Source: Clostridia bacterium
GTDB taxonomy: Bacteria; Bacillota; Clostridia; Christensenellales; Borkfalkiaceae
Direction of reading: 5' to 3'
DNA length: 50,820 nt
Assembly (NCBI GenBank): GCA_017508485.1
Contig: JAFVYV010000015.1
Coordinates: forward strand, 1 to 50,820
Below are positions 35,626 to 44,270 of the stretch, piece by piece. The position numbers and the translations under genes were made by a program. Position 1 is the first letter of the stretch. Each line of letters opens with the position of its first letter. The notes under the pieces were generated by a model, which did not search any database, was not told where the DNA came from, and saw only the letters and a list, made by a program, of their open reading frames with translations.

Positions 35626-35677
35626 GCACTGCAATTATGATGCGAAAAGTATCGTAAAAGCAGTGCTTATTTTTTAA
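35626..35677 (+). terminator. possible terminator after the tRNA gene
   Basis: GCACTGC (35626-35632) and GCAGTGC (35660-35666) form a 7-bp stem with a 27-nt loop, followed by TTATTTTTTAA. Confidence 0.55.
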
Positions 35678-35695
35678 GCCTTGGGGGTAAAAAAA

Positions 35696-36457
35696 GTGAA
35701 TAACCAAAAAGAAAATAACTTTCTTAATAAAAACCAAAAGGTACTATACCAAGTATCTCTTTTACAAGGTCTTACCTATGGCGACTATAAAGGAAGCGTT
35801 ACCATAAAGGAACTAAAAGAACACGGCGATATAGGAATTGGTACCTTTGATAAATTAAACGGAGAACTAATTATGGTAGACGGTGTGGTTTATCGTGCTT
35901 TAGGAAACGGTAGCGTAGAAGTTGTTTTTGATAATGAAACCGTACCTTTTGCTATGGTTACTTATATGACTTTAGATGAAAGTAAAAACCTTCAAAAAAT
36001 TGCCGACTACGAAACGCTTTGTGATGAATTAAATAAAATTGTTAAAGAAAAAGGTGTAAACCGTTTTTACTTTATTCGTATTGACGGCACTTTTAATGAA
36101 ATAAACGTTAGAAGCGTGTATGCGCAAAAAGAACCGTATAAACGACTAGTTGAAGTTATGGATTGCGACCAAACCTTTTTTGATTATAAGAATATTGAAG
36201 GAACGCTTGTTGGTTTGTATTGCCCACCGTTTATGGCAGGGATTAACGCAGTTGGTTGGCATTTGCATTTTATATCTAAAGATAAAAAAAGTGGTGGTCA
36301 CCTACTTGGACTAAATATTGCTAACGCAAAATTAACGTTAAACGGTATTGACAAGTTTGAAATGCGACTTCCACAAAACAAAGATTTTCAAAGGTTTGAC
36401 CTTAGTGCCGACCAGTCGGAAGATATCAAAAAGATAGAAACAAACAAAAACCATTAA
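35696..36457 (+). CDS. budA: alpha-acetolactate decarboxylase
   Basis: This enzyme of about 253 residues converts acetolactate to acetoin. YQVSLLQGLTYGDYKGSVTI and HGDIGIGTFDKLNGELIMVD, here by parts, and the zinc ligands in GWHLHFISKDKKSGGHLL are diagnostic. The frame is open from a TTG at 35681, but GGGGG at 35683-35687 is the ribosome site, so the GTG at 35696 (8-base spacing) is the start. It stands alone, with a terminator downstream. No acetolactate synthase or butanediol dehydrogenase is in the window. Confidence 0.92.
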   Translation: MNNQKENNFLNKNQKVLYQVSLLQGLTYGDYKGSVTIKELKEHGDIGIGTFDKLNGELIMVDGVVYRALGNGSVEVVFDNETVPFAMVTYMTLDESKNLQKIADYETLCDELNKIVKEKGVNRFYFIRIDGTFNEINVRSVYAQKEPYKRLVEVMDCDQTFFDYKNIEGTLVGLYCPPFMAGINAVGWHLHFISKDKKSGGHLLGLNIANAKLTLNGIDKFEMRLPQNKDFQRFDLSADQSEDIKKIETNKNH

Positions 36458-36469
36458 AATTTAGCACTT

Positions 36470-36498
36470 AAAAAGCAAGTCAAAAGACTTGCTTTTTA
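36470..36498 (+). terminator. terminator of budA
   Basis: AAAAGCAAGTC and GACTTGCTTTT form an 11-bp stem with an AAAA loop, then TTTAATTTT. Confidence 0.87.
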
Positions 36499-36565
36499 AT
36501 TTTACTTTGTAAAAAACGCATATTTAATTTAATTTTGCAAAAAATAAAAAATATTAAAAAAATGC

Positions 36566-36594
36566 TTGACAACTGCTTTTTTATGTGTTATATT
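36566..36594 (+). promoter_or_regulatory. hsp20 promoter
   Basis: TTGACA (36566-36571), a 17-bp spacer and TATATT (36589-36594), immediately upstream of the CIRCE element. Confidence 0.8.
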
Positions 36595-36595
36595 T

Positions 36596-36645
36596 TTAGC
36601 AGTCAAGTATATAGAGTGCTAACAGTTAACACTCTAAAGTGCTAA
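36596..36645. promoter_or_regulatory. CIRCE element (HrcA operator) with extra half-sites
   Basis: TTAGCAGTC-N9-GAGTGCTAA (36596-36622) matches the HrcA operator TTAGCACTC-N9-GAGTGCTAA with one mismatch. It is followed by TTAACACTC (36626-36634) and AGTGCTAA (36638-36645), which also makes GAGTGCTAAC-AGT-TAACACTC an overlapping inverted repeat. It starts at the transcription start region, so HrcA should repress hsp20 until heat shock. Confidence 0.88.
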
Positions 36646-36671
36646 TTTTTATTTATAGGAGAGTAAAATTT

Positions 36672-37070
36672 ATGAAAAATTATTTAAGAAAGAACGACTC
36701 ATTCAATTTTTTTAACGACGTTTTTGACGACTTTTTTAGACCAACTTTTTTTGATTCTAGCCTTAAAAATATGCGCACGGATATTAAGACTACCGAATCT
36801 GGCTACGACCTTGAAATTGAAATGCCGGGTGTAGACAAAAAAGATATTAACCTATCCCTTGAAAATGGTTATTTAACCGTTTCTTTTAACAAAGAAGTTA
36901 AGGAAAACGACAACTACGTTAGAAGAGAAAGAATTGATAGTTTTAAAAGAAGTTATTACGTTGGCGACGTTGACAAAAACTTAGTTAAAGCAAATTTACA
37001 AAACGGGGTGCTTATCGTTAGCATTCCTAACGTTAAAAAAGAAGAAAATTTTAATATTCAAATTGATTAA
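36672..37070 (+). CDS. Hsp20-family small heat shock protein
   Basis: The 132-residue protein has an N-terminal arm with NFFNDVFDDFFRP-like residues and an alpha-crystallin domain: DIKTTESGYDLEIEMPGVDK and INLSLENGYLTVSF. FKRSYYVGD and LQNGVLIVSIPNV close it. It holds unfolding proteins in an oligomer. The C-terminal IXI motif is only partial (FNIQID). The frame is open from 36639, but AGGAGAG places the start at ATG 36672. Regulation by HrcA through CIRCE and a class I heat-shock pattern are inferred from the operator. Confidence 0.93.
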   Translation: MKNYLRKNDSFNFFNDVFDDFFRPTFFDSSLKNMRTDIKTTESGYDLEIEMPGVDKKDINLSLENGYLTVSFNKEVKENDNYVRRERIDSFKRSYYVGDVDKNLVKANLQNGVLIVSIPNVKKEENFNIQID

Positions 37071-37094
37071 CTTTTTTTCATTTTTTCCTTTTTT

Positions 37095-37123
37095 AAGGTC
37101 CGACAATTTCGGACCTTTTTTTA
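37095..37123 (+). terminator. terminator of hsp20
   Basis: AAGGTCCGA and TCGGACCTT form a 9-bp stem with a 5-nt loop, followed by TTTTT. Confidence 0.9.
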
Positions 37124-37142
37124 TTTCTTTTTGTATTATTCG

Positions 37143-37176
37143 CCCCTTTTTTTGTGATAAAAAATATAAAAAGGGG
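37143..37176 (+). promoter_or_regulatory. hairpin that would cover the spoIIE ribosome site
   Basis: CCCCTTTTT (37143-37151) is the perfect complement of AAAAAGGGG (37168-37176), and GGGG is the only Shine-Dalgarno candidate for the ATG at 37185. If transcription starts upstream, translation of spoIIE could be hindered. If it starts inside the loop, the hairpin does not form. Confidence 0.45.
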
Positions 37177-37184
37177 TATAAAAA

Positions 37185-39443
37185 ATGTCTTTTAGAAAAA
37201 ATTTTGACTACTTAAACGTTTTTAAGTATTTATGTTTGTTTCTTATATTCATATTGTTTAACGGGCTAACGATTGGTAGAGAGCCTTTTTCTTTATCAAT
37301 TTTATTTGCCTGTTTGTTTTTAGATTTTTCACTAATAACCACCCCTATTTTATTTATTTTATCTTTTTTTCCACTACTTTCTTTTGAATATATTTTTGAA
37401 ATGGGCATTTCCACCCTATTTTTAGTTTTGGTGTTTTTTATTTATAGAATAACTAAAAGCAAAATGAAAGGAGAGTCGGTTATTTACGCATTAGCATCTA
37501 CCCTACCCTATCTTTTAATGGGTAGTGGCGACATTTACAAAAAAATTGTGGTTAGCCTTTTGATTTTTGTACTTTCTTTTATATCTATATTCGCTATAAA
37601 AACGGTTTTTGTTAAAGGGTTAAAAATAAAATACTCTCGCGAAGAATTGTCTTCTGTATTTATCGTAATAGTGTGTTTAGGGCTTGGAATAACAAATATT
37701 TTTGGCGTTAATTTTTATAAACTTATATCCGTTTACTTAATTTTACTTGCCACCTATCTTTACAAAACGGGTGTTAGTATGCTATTTTCTACCGTGCTTT
37801 CTATACCTTTAGTAATTTACTTTAACAACCCCGTTTTTTCAGGTGTTTATTTACTATGGGGGCTTTCTTCTTATGTATTTATGGATAGGTCAAGGCACTT
37901 TTCTAGCCTACTACCCGTGATTTTTGACTTTTTAATTGAAGTTTGTTTTAAGGTTTATGGTAGTTATACCTACCTTGATTTTGTGTTTATGATTTTAGGG
38001 GCAATTTTATTTTGCATAACACCAACGAAACGGCTAAAAGGCTTGAAAGAAAAACTTTACTCTTTTAGAGAAAAACAATTGATTAGGCAAACCATAAACA
38101 GAAATAGGCTTATACTTTCTAACAAACTTTACGACCTTTCTAACATATTTTTAGAAATTTACGATACCTTTAACTCCCTTAAAATAAAGGCAGAAAACAA
38201 AGATTACGCCAAAATTATTGAAAGGGAAGTTTTAGATTCTATTTGTAAAAATTGCGACGGGTTTAATAGTTGCAAAACAAGAAAAGTTTTTGATGAACGA
38301 CCTATTAAAAAGATTGTAGATATAGGTTTTGCTAAAGGCAAAATTTCTTTTATAGATTTTCCTAAAAGTTTAACCGACTGTTGCTTAAGCGTTAACCCTA
38401 TCATCTTTTTGGTTAACAAACTTTTGGCTGAGTATAGAAACAAACTGATTACCGATATGAATATTGAAAGTGGTAGAAGTATCATAGGGAGAGGGGCTTT
38501 AGGCGTTGCCGACGTCCTTAAAGGGTTGGCGCTTGAAACAAGCCAAACCTTAAAATATCAAAGCAAGTTAGAAAGAAGTTTGTCTACTAAACTGTACGAA
38601 AAAGGGATTTTGGCTGATGAGATTTTAATTTATGGTGAAGACGACCTTTCCGTTAGCCTTTTGGTGTGTATGAAAGAGATAAATTTAACCTTGATTGAGC
38701 AGGTTGTTAGTGAAACTTTTTGTTCCCCTTTTACCGTGGCAGAAAAGTCTATGATAACTGAAGATAAAACCTTCTTTTTGCTTAAGAAAAGCCAAAAATA
38801 TGATGCGATTGTTGGAATAAACGCAAAAATTAAAGAAGGCTCTTCTTTAAGTGGCGACACGCACTCTTTAGTGCGTATTTCTGATAGTAAATTTTTGGTT
38901 GCCCTCTCTGACGGTATGGGTAGTGGAAATTATGCTGAAAATATTTCTTCCCTTGCCCTTTCTTTGATAGAAAATTTTTACAAGGCAGGTATGAGTAGCG
39001 AACTTATTTTGACAACGGTAAACAAAATTTTAAGCATAAATTTAGAAGATTCTTTTACGGCGCTTGATATTGCCGTTGTTGATTTAAAAAATATGTCGGT
39101 TGATTTTATTAAGTACGGTGCGCCCTACGGCTTTATCATAAACGATACGGGCATAAAAATAGTAGAAAGTAGCAGTTTGCCACTTGGCATTTTGGAAAAC
39201 ATTGAAGTTTCCGTTTCAAAAACGGATATACAAAACGGTGACGTTTTACTCTTTTTTACCGACGGTATTAGCGACGCTTTTTCTTCTTCAGTTGATATGA
39301 TTGACTTTTTAAGAACCCTTCCTTCAAAAAATCCACAAACACTTGCAGATGAAGTTATGAACAAGGCAATTTTGTTAAACGGTGGAATTAAAAAAGATGA
39401 TATGACCACTTTGGCCGTTAGAATTTTTGAAAAGGCTAGTTAA
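37185..39443 (+). CDS. spoIIE: stage II sporulation protein E (SpoIIE), PP2C phosphatase
   Basis: The 752-residue protein has about ten membrane segments (residues 10-280), a linker domain with a cysteine cluster CKNCDGFNSC near residue 350, and a C-terminal PP2C phosphatase (about 540-745) with VALSDGMGSG and LLFFTDGISDAF metal-binding aspartates. SpoIIE dephosphorylates SpoIIAA at the polar septum and so activates SigF in the forespore. Length is a little under the B. subtilis 827. The gene stands alone with AAGGGG before ATG. Confidence 0.93.
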   Translation: MSFRKNFDYLNVFKYLCLFLIFILFNGLTIGREPFSLSILFACLFLDFSLITTPILFILSFFPLLSFEYIFEMGISTLFLVLVFFIYRITKSKMKGESVIYALASTLPYLLMGSGDIYKKIVVSLLIFVLSFISIFAIKTVFVKGLKIKYSREELSSVFIVIVCLGLGITNIFGVNFYKLISVYLILLATYLYKTGVSMLFSTVLSIPLVIYFNNPVFSGVYLLWGLSSYVFMDRSRHFSSLLPVIFDFLIEVCFKVYGSYTYLDFVFMILGAILFCITPTKRLKGLKEKLYSFREKQLIRQTINRNRLILSNKLYDLSNIFLEIYDTFNSLKIKAENKDYAKIIEREVLDSICKNCDGFNSCKTRKVFDERPIKKIVDIGFAKGKISFIDFPKSLTDCCLSVNPIIFLVNKLLAEYRNKLITDMNIESGRSIIGRGALGVADVLKGLALETSQTLKYQSKLERSLSTKLYEKGILADEILIYGEDDLSVSLLVCMKEINLTLIEQVVSETFCSPFTVAEKSMITEDKTFFLLKKSQKYDAIVGINAKIKEGSSLSGDTHSLVRISDSKFLVALSDGMGSGNYAENISSLALSLIENFYKAGMSSELILTTVNKILSINLEDSFTALDIAVVDLKNMSVDFIKYGAPYGFIINDTGIKIVESSSLPLGILENIEVSVSKTDIQNGDVLLFFTDGISDAFSSSVDMIDFLRTLPSKNPQTLADEVMNKAILLNGGIKKDDMTTLAVRIFEKAS

Positions 39444-39446
39444 ACA

Positions 39447-39476
39447 AAAAAACCGACCTAAACAGTCGGTTTTAAT
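39447..39476. terminator. bidirectional terminator between spoIIE and ddh
   Basis: AAAACCGAC and GTCGGTTTT form a 9-bp stem. On the minus strand it is followed by TTTTTT (strong, for ddh), and on the plus strand by TTTTAATAATTTTT. Confidence 0.82.
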
Positions 39477-39481
39477 AATTT

Positions 39482-40462
39482 TTATAGTAAATTCTTTCTT
39501 ATTTCTTCGTTTGATAATTTTGATAGGTATTTTGGCGCTACGTCAAACACCGTTTTGCAACCATAGTCCCCTTCCTTGTTCATTTTGTATACGGCACGGG
39601 CATAGGCAACTATTACTGATGCAGTAAATTCTGGGTTAGAGTCAAGTTTTAAACTGTATTCTATAACGTGAGTATTTTCTTTATTAAGCCCTGTCTTTCC
39701 TGAACAAATAACGAAACCACCGTGTGGAATTCCACTATGATTTTTTATAAATTCTTCCCTATCAATAAAATGAACTATCGTTTCATAGTCGGCAAAATAG
39801 TTTGGCATTTCTACAATTTCTTTTTCAATTCTTTCTTTATCAGCGCCCTCTTTTACCACTACAAAACACTCTCTTAAATGCTTTTCTTTGGTAGATAAGT
39901 TAGGGTTTTCACCACTTCTTACCCTTTTTAGGGCATCTTCAATAGGAATTGTGTATTGTTTAGCGTCTAACACACCTTCAATTCTTCTAATAGCGTCAGA
40001 GTGGCCTTGGCTTACACCTTTGCCCCAAAAAGTATAACAGTTGCTATCAGTTAAAATTGAACTAGCGTACAAACGGTTAAGTGAAAACATACCTGGGTCC
40101 CAACCTGCTGAAATTAAGGCTGTTTTTTTGTTTTCTAACGCAATTTTGTTTACTGCGTCAAAATGAGTTGGGATTTTTGCGTGTGTATCAAAACTATCTA
40201 TTACGTTAAAATATTTTGCCAAGTTAGGCGTTTGCGTAGGTAGGTCGGTTGCGCTACCACCACATAAAACTAAAACGTCAATATCATTAACAAACTTTTC
40301 AATATCGTTTATATTATAAACTTTTGCGTTAGTTAGCGTTTTAACTTCTTCAGGCGCTCTTCTTGTAAACACACCGAAAAGGCGCATATCGTCACTAAGT
40401 AAAATTGCGCTTTCTACCCCTTTACCTAAATTGCCATAACCGTAAATTGCAACAGATATCAT
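39482..40462 (-). CDS. ddh: meso-diaminopimelate dehydrogenase
   Basis: The 326-residue NADPH enzyme makes meso-DAP directly from tetrahydrodipicolinate, a one-step route to lysine and peptidoglycan. The Rossmann start VAIYGYGNLGKGVESAI, VLVLCGGSATDLPTQTP, the SAGWDPGMFSLNR core and WGKGVSQGHSDAIRRIEGV are diagnostic. TAGGAGA precedes the ATG. It is monocistronic, ending at the terminator shared with spoIIE. No dapL or dapF is seen nearby. Confidence 0.95.
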   Translation of the reverse strand: MISVAIYGYGNLGKGVESAILLSDDMRLFGVFTRRAPEEVKTLTNAKVYNINDIEKFVNDIDVLVLCGGSATDLPTQTPNLAKYFNVIDSFDTHAKIPTHFDAVNKIALENKKTALISAGWDPGMFSLNRLYASSILTDSNCYTFWGKGVSQGHSDAIRRIEGVLDAKQYTIPIEDALKRVRSGENPNLSTKEKHLRECFVVVKEGADKERIEKEIVEMPNYFADYETIVHFIDREEFIKNHSGIPHGGFVICSGKTGLNKENTHVIEYSLKLDSNPEFTASVIVAYARAVYKMNKEGDYGCKTVFDVAPKYLSKLSNEEIRKNLL

Positions 40463-40563
40463 AAGTCTTCTCCTAACCTTTTATATTACTATTTTATATC
40501 AAAAACCTATTAATTGTAAATTGTTTTTTATATATTTTATTACATTTTTTAACTAAATAAACT

Positions 40564-40592
40564 AAAAGGGCAAGATTAACTTGCCCTTTTTA
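40564..40592 (-). terminator. terminator of hydA
   Basis: AAAAGGGCAAG and CTTGCCCTTTT (loop TTAAT) pair on the minus strand, followed by TAGTTTATTTAG. The T-tract is modest. Confidence 0.75.
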
Positions 40593-40594
40593 AA

Positions 40595-42304
40595 TTATTT
40601 TTGTTTATGGTCTACGTGAAGTAGTTCGTGCGCAATATGTGAATTTGGCTTTTCAAAGAATTCTTTGTAAACAGTTTTAATTGCTGGGTTGTCGTGTGAG
40701 AAACGAAGTGTGCCGTTCTTATCAAGTGCGTAAAGTTTTTGACTTCTGTATGCGCCAAGTTCTTTACCTTCGTGGATAGGTTGTCCACCGCCACCTGCAC
40801 AACCACCTGGACAAGCCATAATTTCAATAAAGTCGTACTTCTTAAATCCTGCCTTTACGTTTTCCATAACGGTTTTTGCGTTTGCAAGACCACTTGCTAC
40901 TGCAATATTTAACTTAACACCGTTAATGTCAACCGTAAATTCTTTAATACCGTTATCAATTCTATAATCTTTGATAAAGTCTGCATCAGGGTTTTTGCCT
41001 GTGATTGAGTAGTAAGCAGTTCTAAGTGCTGCTTCCATTACGCCACCAGTCGTACCAAAGATAACACCTGCGCCTGAACCGATACCAAGTGGAGTGTCAA
41101 ATTCCTTTTCTTCTAACTTGTCTACGTCAACGTAGGTTAGTTTTGTTAACTTTTCAAACTCTCTTGTAGTGATAACTGCGTCAACGTCTTGACCTCTTTC
41201 TTCATCACCCATACCAGGTAAATCTTTTTCAGCCTTCTTTGCTACGCAAGGCATAATTGATACAGAGTAAATTTTACTTGGGTCAACCCCTAAAACTTTT
41301 GCGTAGTAAGTTTTTGCTACTGCACCAAACATTTGTTGTGGTGATTTTGCAGTTGATAGGTTGTCAATAAATTCAGGGTATTCAGTCTTAATAAATCTTA
41401 CCCAAGCAGGACAACAAGAAGTAAACATTGGCATTGTGCCACCCGTTTTTACTCTTTCAAGTAATTCGGTTGCTTCTTCCATAATAGTTAAGTCTGCACT
41501 AAAGTTTGTATCAAATACGTAGTCAAAACCAGTTGCTTTTGCTGCTGCAACCATTCTGCCTACGGTACGCTTTTCTTCTTCAATACCTAAACCTTCGCCA
41601 AATGCTGCTCTAACGGCTGGTGCAATTTGTGCTACCGTGATTAAGTCTTTATTTTGAATTGCGTCTAATACCTTTAACACATCGTCTCTTTCGTGTAGTG
41701 CGCCTACTGGACAATGCGTGATACATTGACCACAAAGTGAACAGTTGTCTTCTTCAATCTTTCTACCTGAAGTTGTTGAAACTTTTGCACTCTTACCAGT
41801 ACCTACTAAGTCCCAAATACCTAAACTTTGGATTTTGTCACAGAAGTTTACGCATCTTAAACAACCGATACACTTGTTATTTTCTCTAATTAAAGGGAAG
41901 TTTTTGTTCGTTTTATGGCTTGATACATTTTTAACGAAGTCAGTTTGCTTAACACCTAATTCTTCGCATACGCGTTGAAGTTCACAGTTGCCGTTTCTTG
42001 GACAAGTGTTACATTCGTTGTCGTGTGTTGCTAAAATAAGTTCTAAGTTAATTCTTCTTGCTTCTCTTGCTCTTGGTGAGTTAGTATAAACTTCCATACC
42101 TTCACTAACCTTTGTGCTACAAGCAGGAACTAATCTATGTTCATATGCTACTTCAACCACACAAATACGACAAGCAGAAATTTCGTTTACTTCTTTTAAG
42201 AAACATAAAGTTGGAATTCTAATTCCTAATTTGTTTGCGGCTTCTAAAATAGTAGTGTTTTCACTAACTTGTAATTTTTTGCCGTCTATAATAACGTTTA
42301 CCAT
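40595..42304 (-). CDS. [FeFe]-hydrogenase catalytic subunit (group A, NADH-linked type)
   Basis: The 569-residue protein begins with a [2Fe-2S] domain (CFLKEVNEISACRICVVEV near 35-55) and a His-Cys cluster segment (HDNECNTCPRNGNCELQRVC). Two [4Fe-4S] sites follow (CIGCLRCVNFC, CSLCGQCITHC). The H-cluster domain has TSCCPAWVRF (L1), MPCVAKKAEKD (L2) and MACPGGCAGGGGQP (L3). It produces or oxidises hydrogen. It overlaps the upstream flavoprotein gene by 7 bp (ATGGTAA), so the two are one functional unit. Maturases HydE/F/G are outside the window. Confidence 0.95.
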   Translation of the reverse strand: MVNVIIDGKKLQVSENTTILEAANKLGIRIPTLCFLKEVNEISACRICVVEVAYEHRLVPACSTKVSEGMEVYTNSPRAREARRINLELILATHDNECNTCPRNGNCELQRVCEELGVKQTDFVKNVSSHKTNKNFPLIRENNKCIGCLRCVNFCDKIQSLGIWDLVGTGKSAKVSTTSGRKIEEDNCSLCGQCITHCPVGALHERDDVLKVLDAIQNKDLITVAQIAPAVRAAFGEGLGIEEEKRTVGRMVAAAKATGFDYVFDTNFSADLTIMEEATELLERVKTGGTMPMFTSCCPAWVRFIKTEYPEFIDNLSTAKSPQQMFGAVAKTYYAKVLGVDPSKIYSVSIMPCVAKKAEKDLPGMGDEERGQDVDAVITTREFEKLTKLTYVDVDKLEEKEFDTPLGIGSGAGVIFGTTGGVMEAALRTAYYSITGKNPDADFIKDYRIDNGIKEFTVDINGVKLNIAVASGLANAKTVMENVKAGFKKYDFIEIMACPGGCAGGGGQPIHEGKELGAYRSQKLYALDKNGTLRFSHDNPAIKTVYKEFFEKPNSHIAHELLHVDHKQK

Positions 42305-44127
42305 TTGTTTGTTCTTCCTCCTTTATGTGAGCCAAAACCAAAACAATCACAACGTAAACATCTACCGCATTCTTGTTTTGCTTCTTGTAGAGTCATTGGA
42401 ATTTCCATAATTTCAAAGTCTTCTTTTCTAACTTCGGCTGGTCTTTCCTTCATATTTATTCTACCACATTGTTGCATATAAGTTGTTGGTGGGTTTGGAA
42501 TATCAATATCAACCGTTAGTACTGTGTTAAAGCCTAAGTATCTATCAATACTACCTGCAGCAACCTTACCTGCTTCAATAGCCTTAATAACTGTAAGTGG
42601 TCCACTTACGCAGTCGCCACCAGAGAATAAACCGTCGTGTCCTTTGATAATTGCTTCATCATCGGCAACGATTTGGTCCCATTTGGTTGGAATATTTTGT
42701 TCAGCAAAATATTGATTTTCAATTTCTTGACCGATTGCTACGATTATGATATCGCAAGGGATAACTTCTTCTGGCTTATTTGCCTTGAAAGGTTTTGCTC
42801 TACCACGGTCAAACGCACCGATAATTTGTGGTTGAACAACTAATCCCGTAACTTCGTCTTTATCGTTAAATTCTACGCGTACTGGTGCTTGAAGTTCAAC
42901 TATTTCACAACCTTCTTCCTTTGCGCCCATAACTTCTTCAGGAAGAGCAGTCATATCAATTATACGACGACGGTAAACACAAGTTACTGAGTTTGCACCA
43001 AGTCTTCTTGAAGTTCTTGTTGCGTCCATTGCTACGTTACCACCACCGATAACTACTACGTTTTTACCAGTAAAGTCTACCTTGTGGTTGTCGCCAACGT
43101 TTCTTAATAATTCAACGGCACTCATTACGCCGATTTTGTCTTCACCAGGAATACCAAGTTTTTTGTCGCTATGCGCACCGATTGCAATATGAACTGCATC
43201 GTATTCCTTTTTTAATTCATCTAAAGTGATATCCGTTCCAATATTTACGCCAAGTTTAACTTCAACGCCAAGTGATAGGATAGAATCAATATCTCTATCT
43301 AAATACTTGTCTGGAAGTCTGTAGCAAGGAATACCGTAACGAAGCATACCACCTAAACGCTTTCTCTTTTCAAACACGGTACATTTGTGTCCCATTAAAC
43401 TTAAGTAGTAAGCAGTTGTTAAACCTGCAGGACCACCACCGATAATTGCAACTTTTTTGCCCGTGTCTTGATACTTGTCTGGAACAGGTACTTCCCCTGC
43501 CATTTCAACGGCAAAGTCTTTAATACCCCTAATGTTAATTGCATCGTCAACTAACTTTCTACGACAAAGGTTTTCGCAAGGGTGTTCACAAACAAGACCA
43601 CATACTGATGGGAACGGATTGTCCTTTCTAATTAATCTAATTGCATCAGCATATCTTCCTGCACCGGTTAATGCAATATAGCCTGGAATATCTACGTTAG
43701 CAGGACAGTTTGCAACACAAGGTACAGGTGTAAAGTTTTCTTTACATCTATCGTTTTCAACGTGTGAAATAAAATCTTCCTTAAATACTTGAATAGCGTT
43801 TAATAAAGCACTTGCGCCTTCGCTACCAATTACACAGTCGGCAGAGTCTGCAATAACTTTTGCCGTCTTTTCTAATAAAGCAATATCTTCGCTTGTGCCG
43901 TTACCTTCTAAAATTTTATTTAAAATTTCAGAAATTGCATCAAAACCTAAACGACAAGGTACGCACTTACCACAACTTTGCGCTCTACAAATGTTGGCAA
44001 ATGCTAACGCTAATTCGGTTGGACAAGTGCCTTGTGGAGCACCGTTGATACGCTTTAGCGCTTCTTTGTAAAGGTTTTCAGATGAGCGACTTAATTTGGT
44101 TTTTGACTTAATTTTAATTGTTTCCAT
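42298..44127 (-). CDS. flavoprotein with NuoF-type 4Fe-4S domain fused to GltD/NfnL-like oxidoreductase
   Basis: This protein of about 609 residues begins with the NuoF C-terminal cluster motif SCGKCVPCRLG (near 50-60), but it lacks the NuoF FMN/NADH motif GRGGAGFPTG. A GltD-like part follows: a four-cysteine N-terminal cluster region (CVANCPANVDIPGYI, CGLVCEHPCENLC), FAD-binding VAIIGGGPAGLTTAYYLS, and NAD(P)-binding VVVIGGGNVAMDATRTSRRLG. The end is cysteine-rich (ECGRCLRCDC). It should pass electrons between NAD(P)H, ferredoxin and the hydrogenase, perhaps by bifurcation. An upstream ATG at 44190 is less likely than 44127, which has AAAGGTGA. Confidence 0.88.
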   Translation of the reverse strand: METIKIKSKTKLSRSSENLYKEALKRINGAPQGTCPTELALAFANICRAQSCGKCVPCRLGFDAISEILNKILEGNGTSEDIALLEKTAKVIADSADCVIGSEGASALLNAIQVFKEDFISHVENDRCKENFTPVPCVANCPANVDIPGYIALTGAGRYADAIRLIRKDNPFPSVCGLVCEHPCENLCRRKLVDDAINIRGIKDFAVEMAGEVPVPDKYQDTGKKVAIIGGGPAGLTTAYYLSLMGHKCTVFEKRKRLGGMLRYGIPCYRLPDKYLDRDIDSILSLGVEVKLGVNIGTDITLDELKKEYDAVHIAIGAHSDKKLGIPGEDKIGVMSAVELLRNVGDNHKVDFTGKNVVVIGGGNVAMDATRTSRRLGANSVTCVYRRRIIDMTALPEEVMGAKEEGCEIVELQAPVRVEFNDKDEVTGLVVQPQIIGAFDRGRAKPFKANKPEEVIPCDIIIVAIGQEIENQYFAEQNIPTKWDQIVADDEAIIKGHDGLFSGGDCVSGPLTVIKAIEAGKVAAGSIDRYLGFNTVLTVDIDIPNPPTTYMQQCGRINMKERPAEVRKEDFEIMEIPMTLQEAKQECGRCLRCDCFGFGSHKGGRTNKW

Positions 44128-44224
44128 TTCATCACCTTTAGTTATTATTGTTTTCACGATTATAATAACACAAAAAAAGTATAAACACAACCAATATTGA
44201 TTACTTTATTTTTTAAAAAAATAA

Positions 44225-44258
44225 AAAACTCCTAAAATTTTACTTTTAAGAGTTTTTC
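44225..44258 (-). terminator. terminator of the ZIP transporter gene
   Basis: On the minus strand AAACTCTTAAAA and TTTTAGGAGTTT (one G-U pair) are followed by TTTATTTTTTT. Confidence 0.82.
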
Positions 44259-44270
44259 CATCTTTTATTT

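Noticed and set aside
35452..35640. Open frame of 62 codons across the tRNA gene (AGVAQSVEQL-like product)
   Set aside because: It is the well-known false protein from reading a tRNA gene; the cloverleaf explains the sequence.
44128..44200. Rex (redox repressor) site upstream of the hydrogenase operon
   Set aside because: TTGTGTT occurs twice in direct orientation, but no TTGTGA-N6-TCACAA-like palindrome is present.
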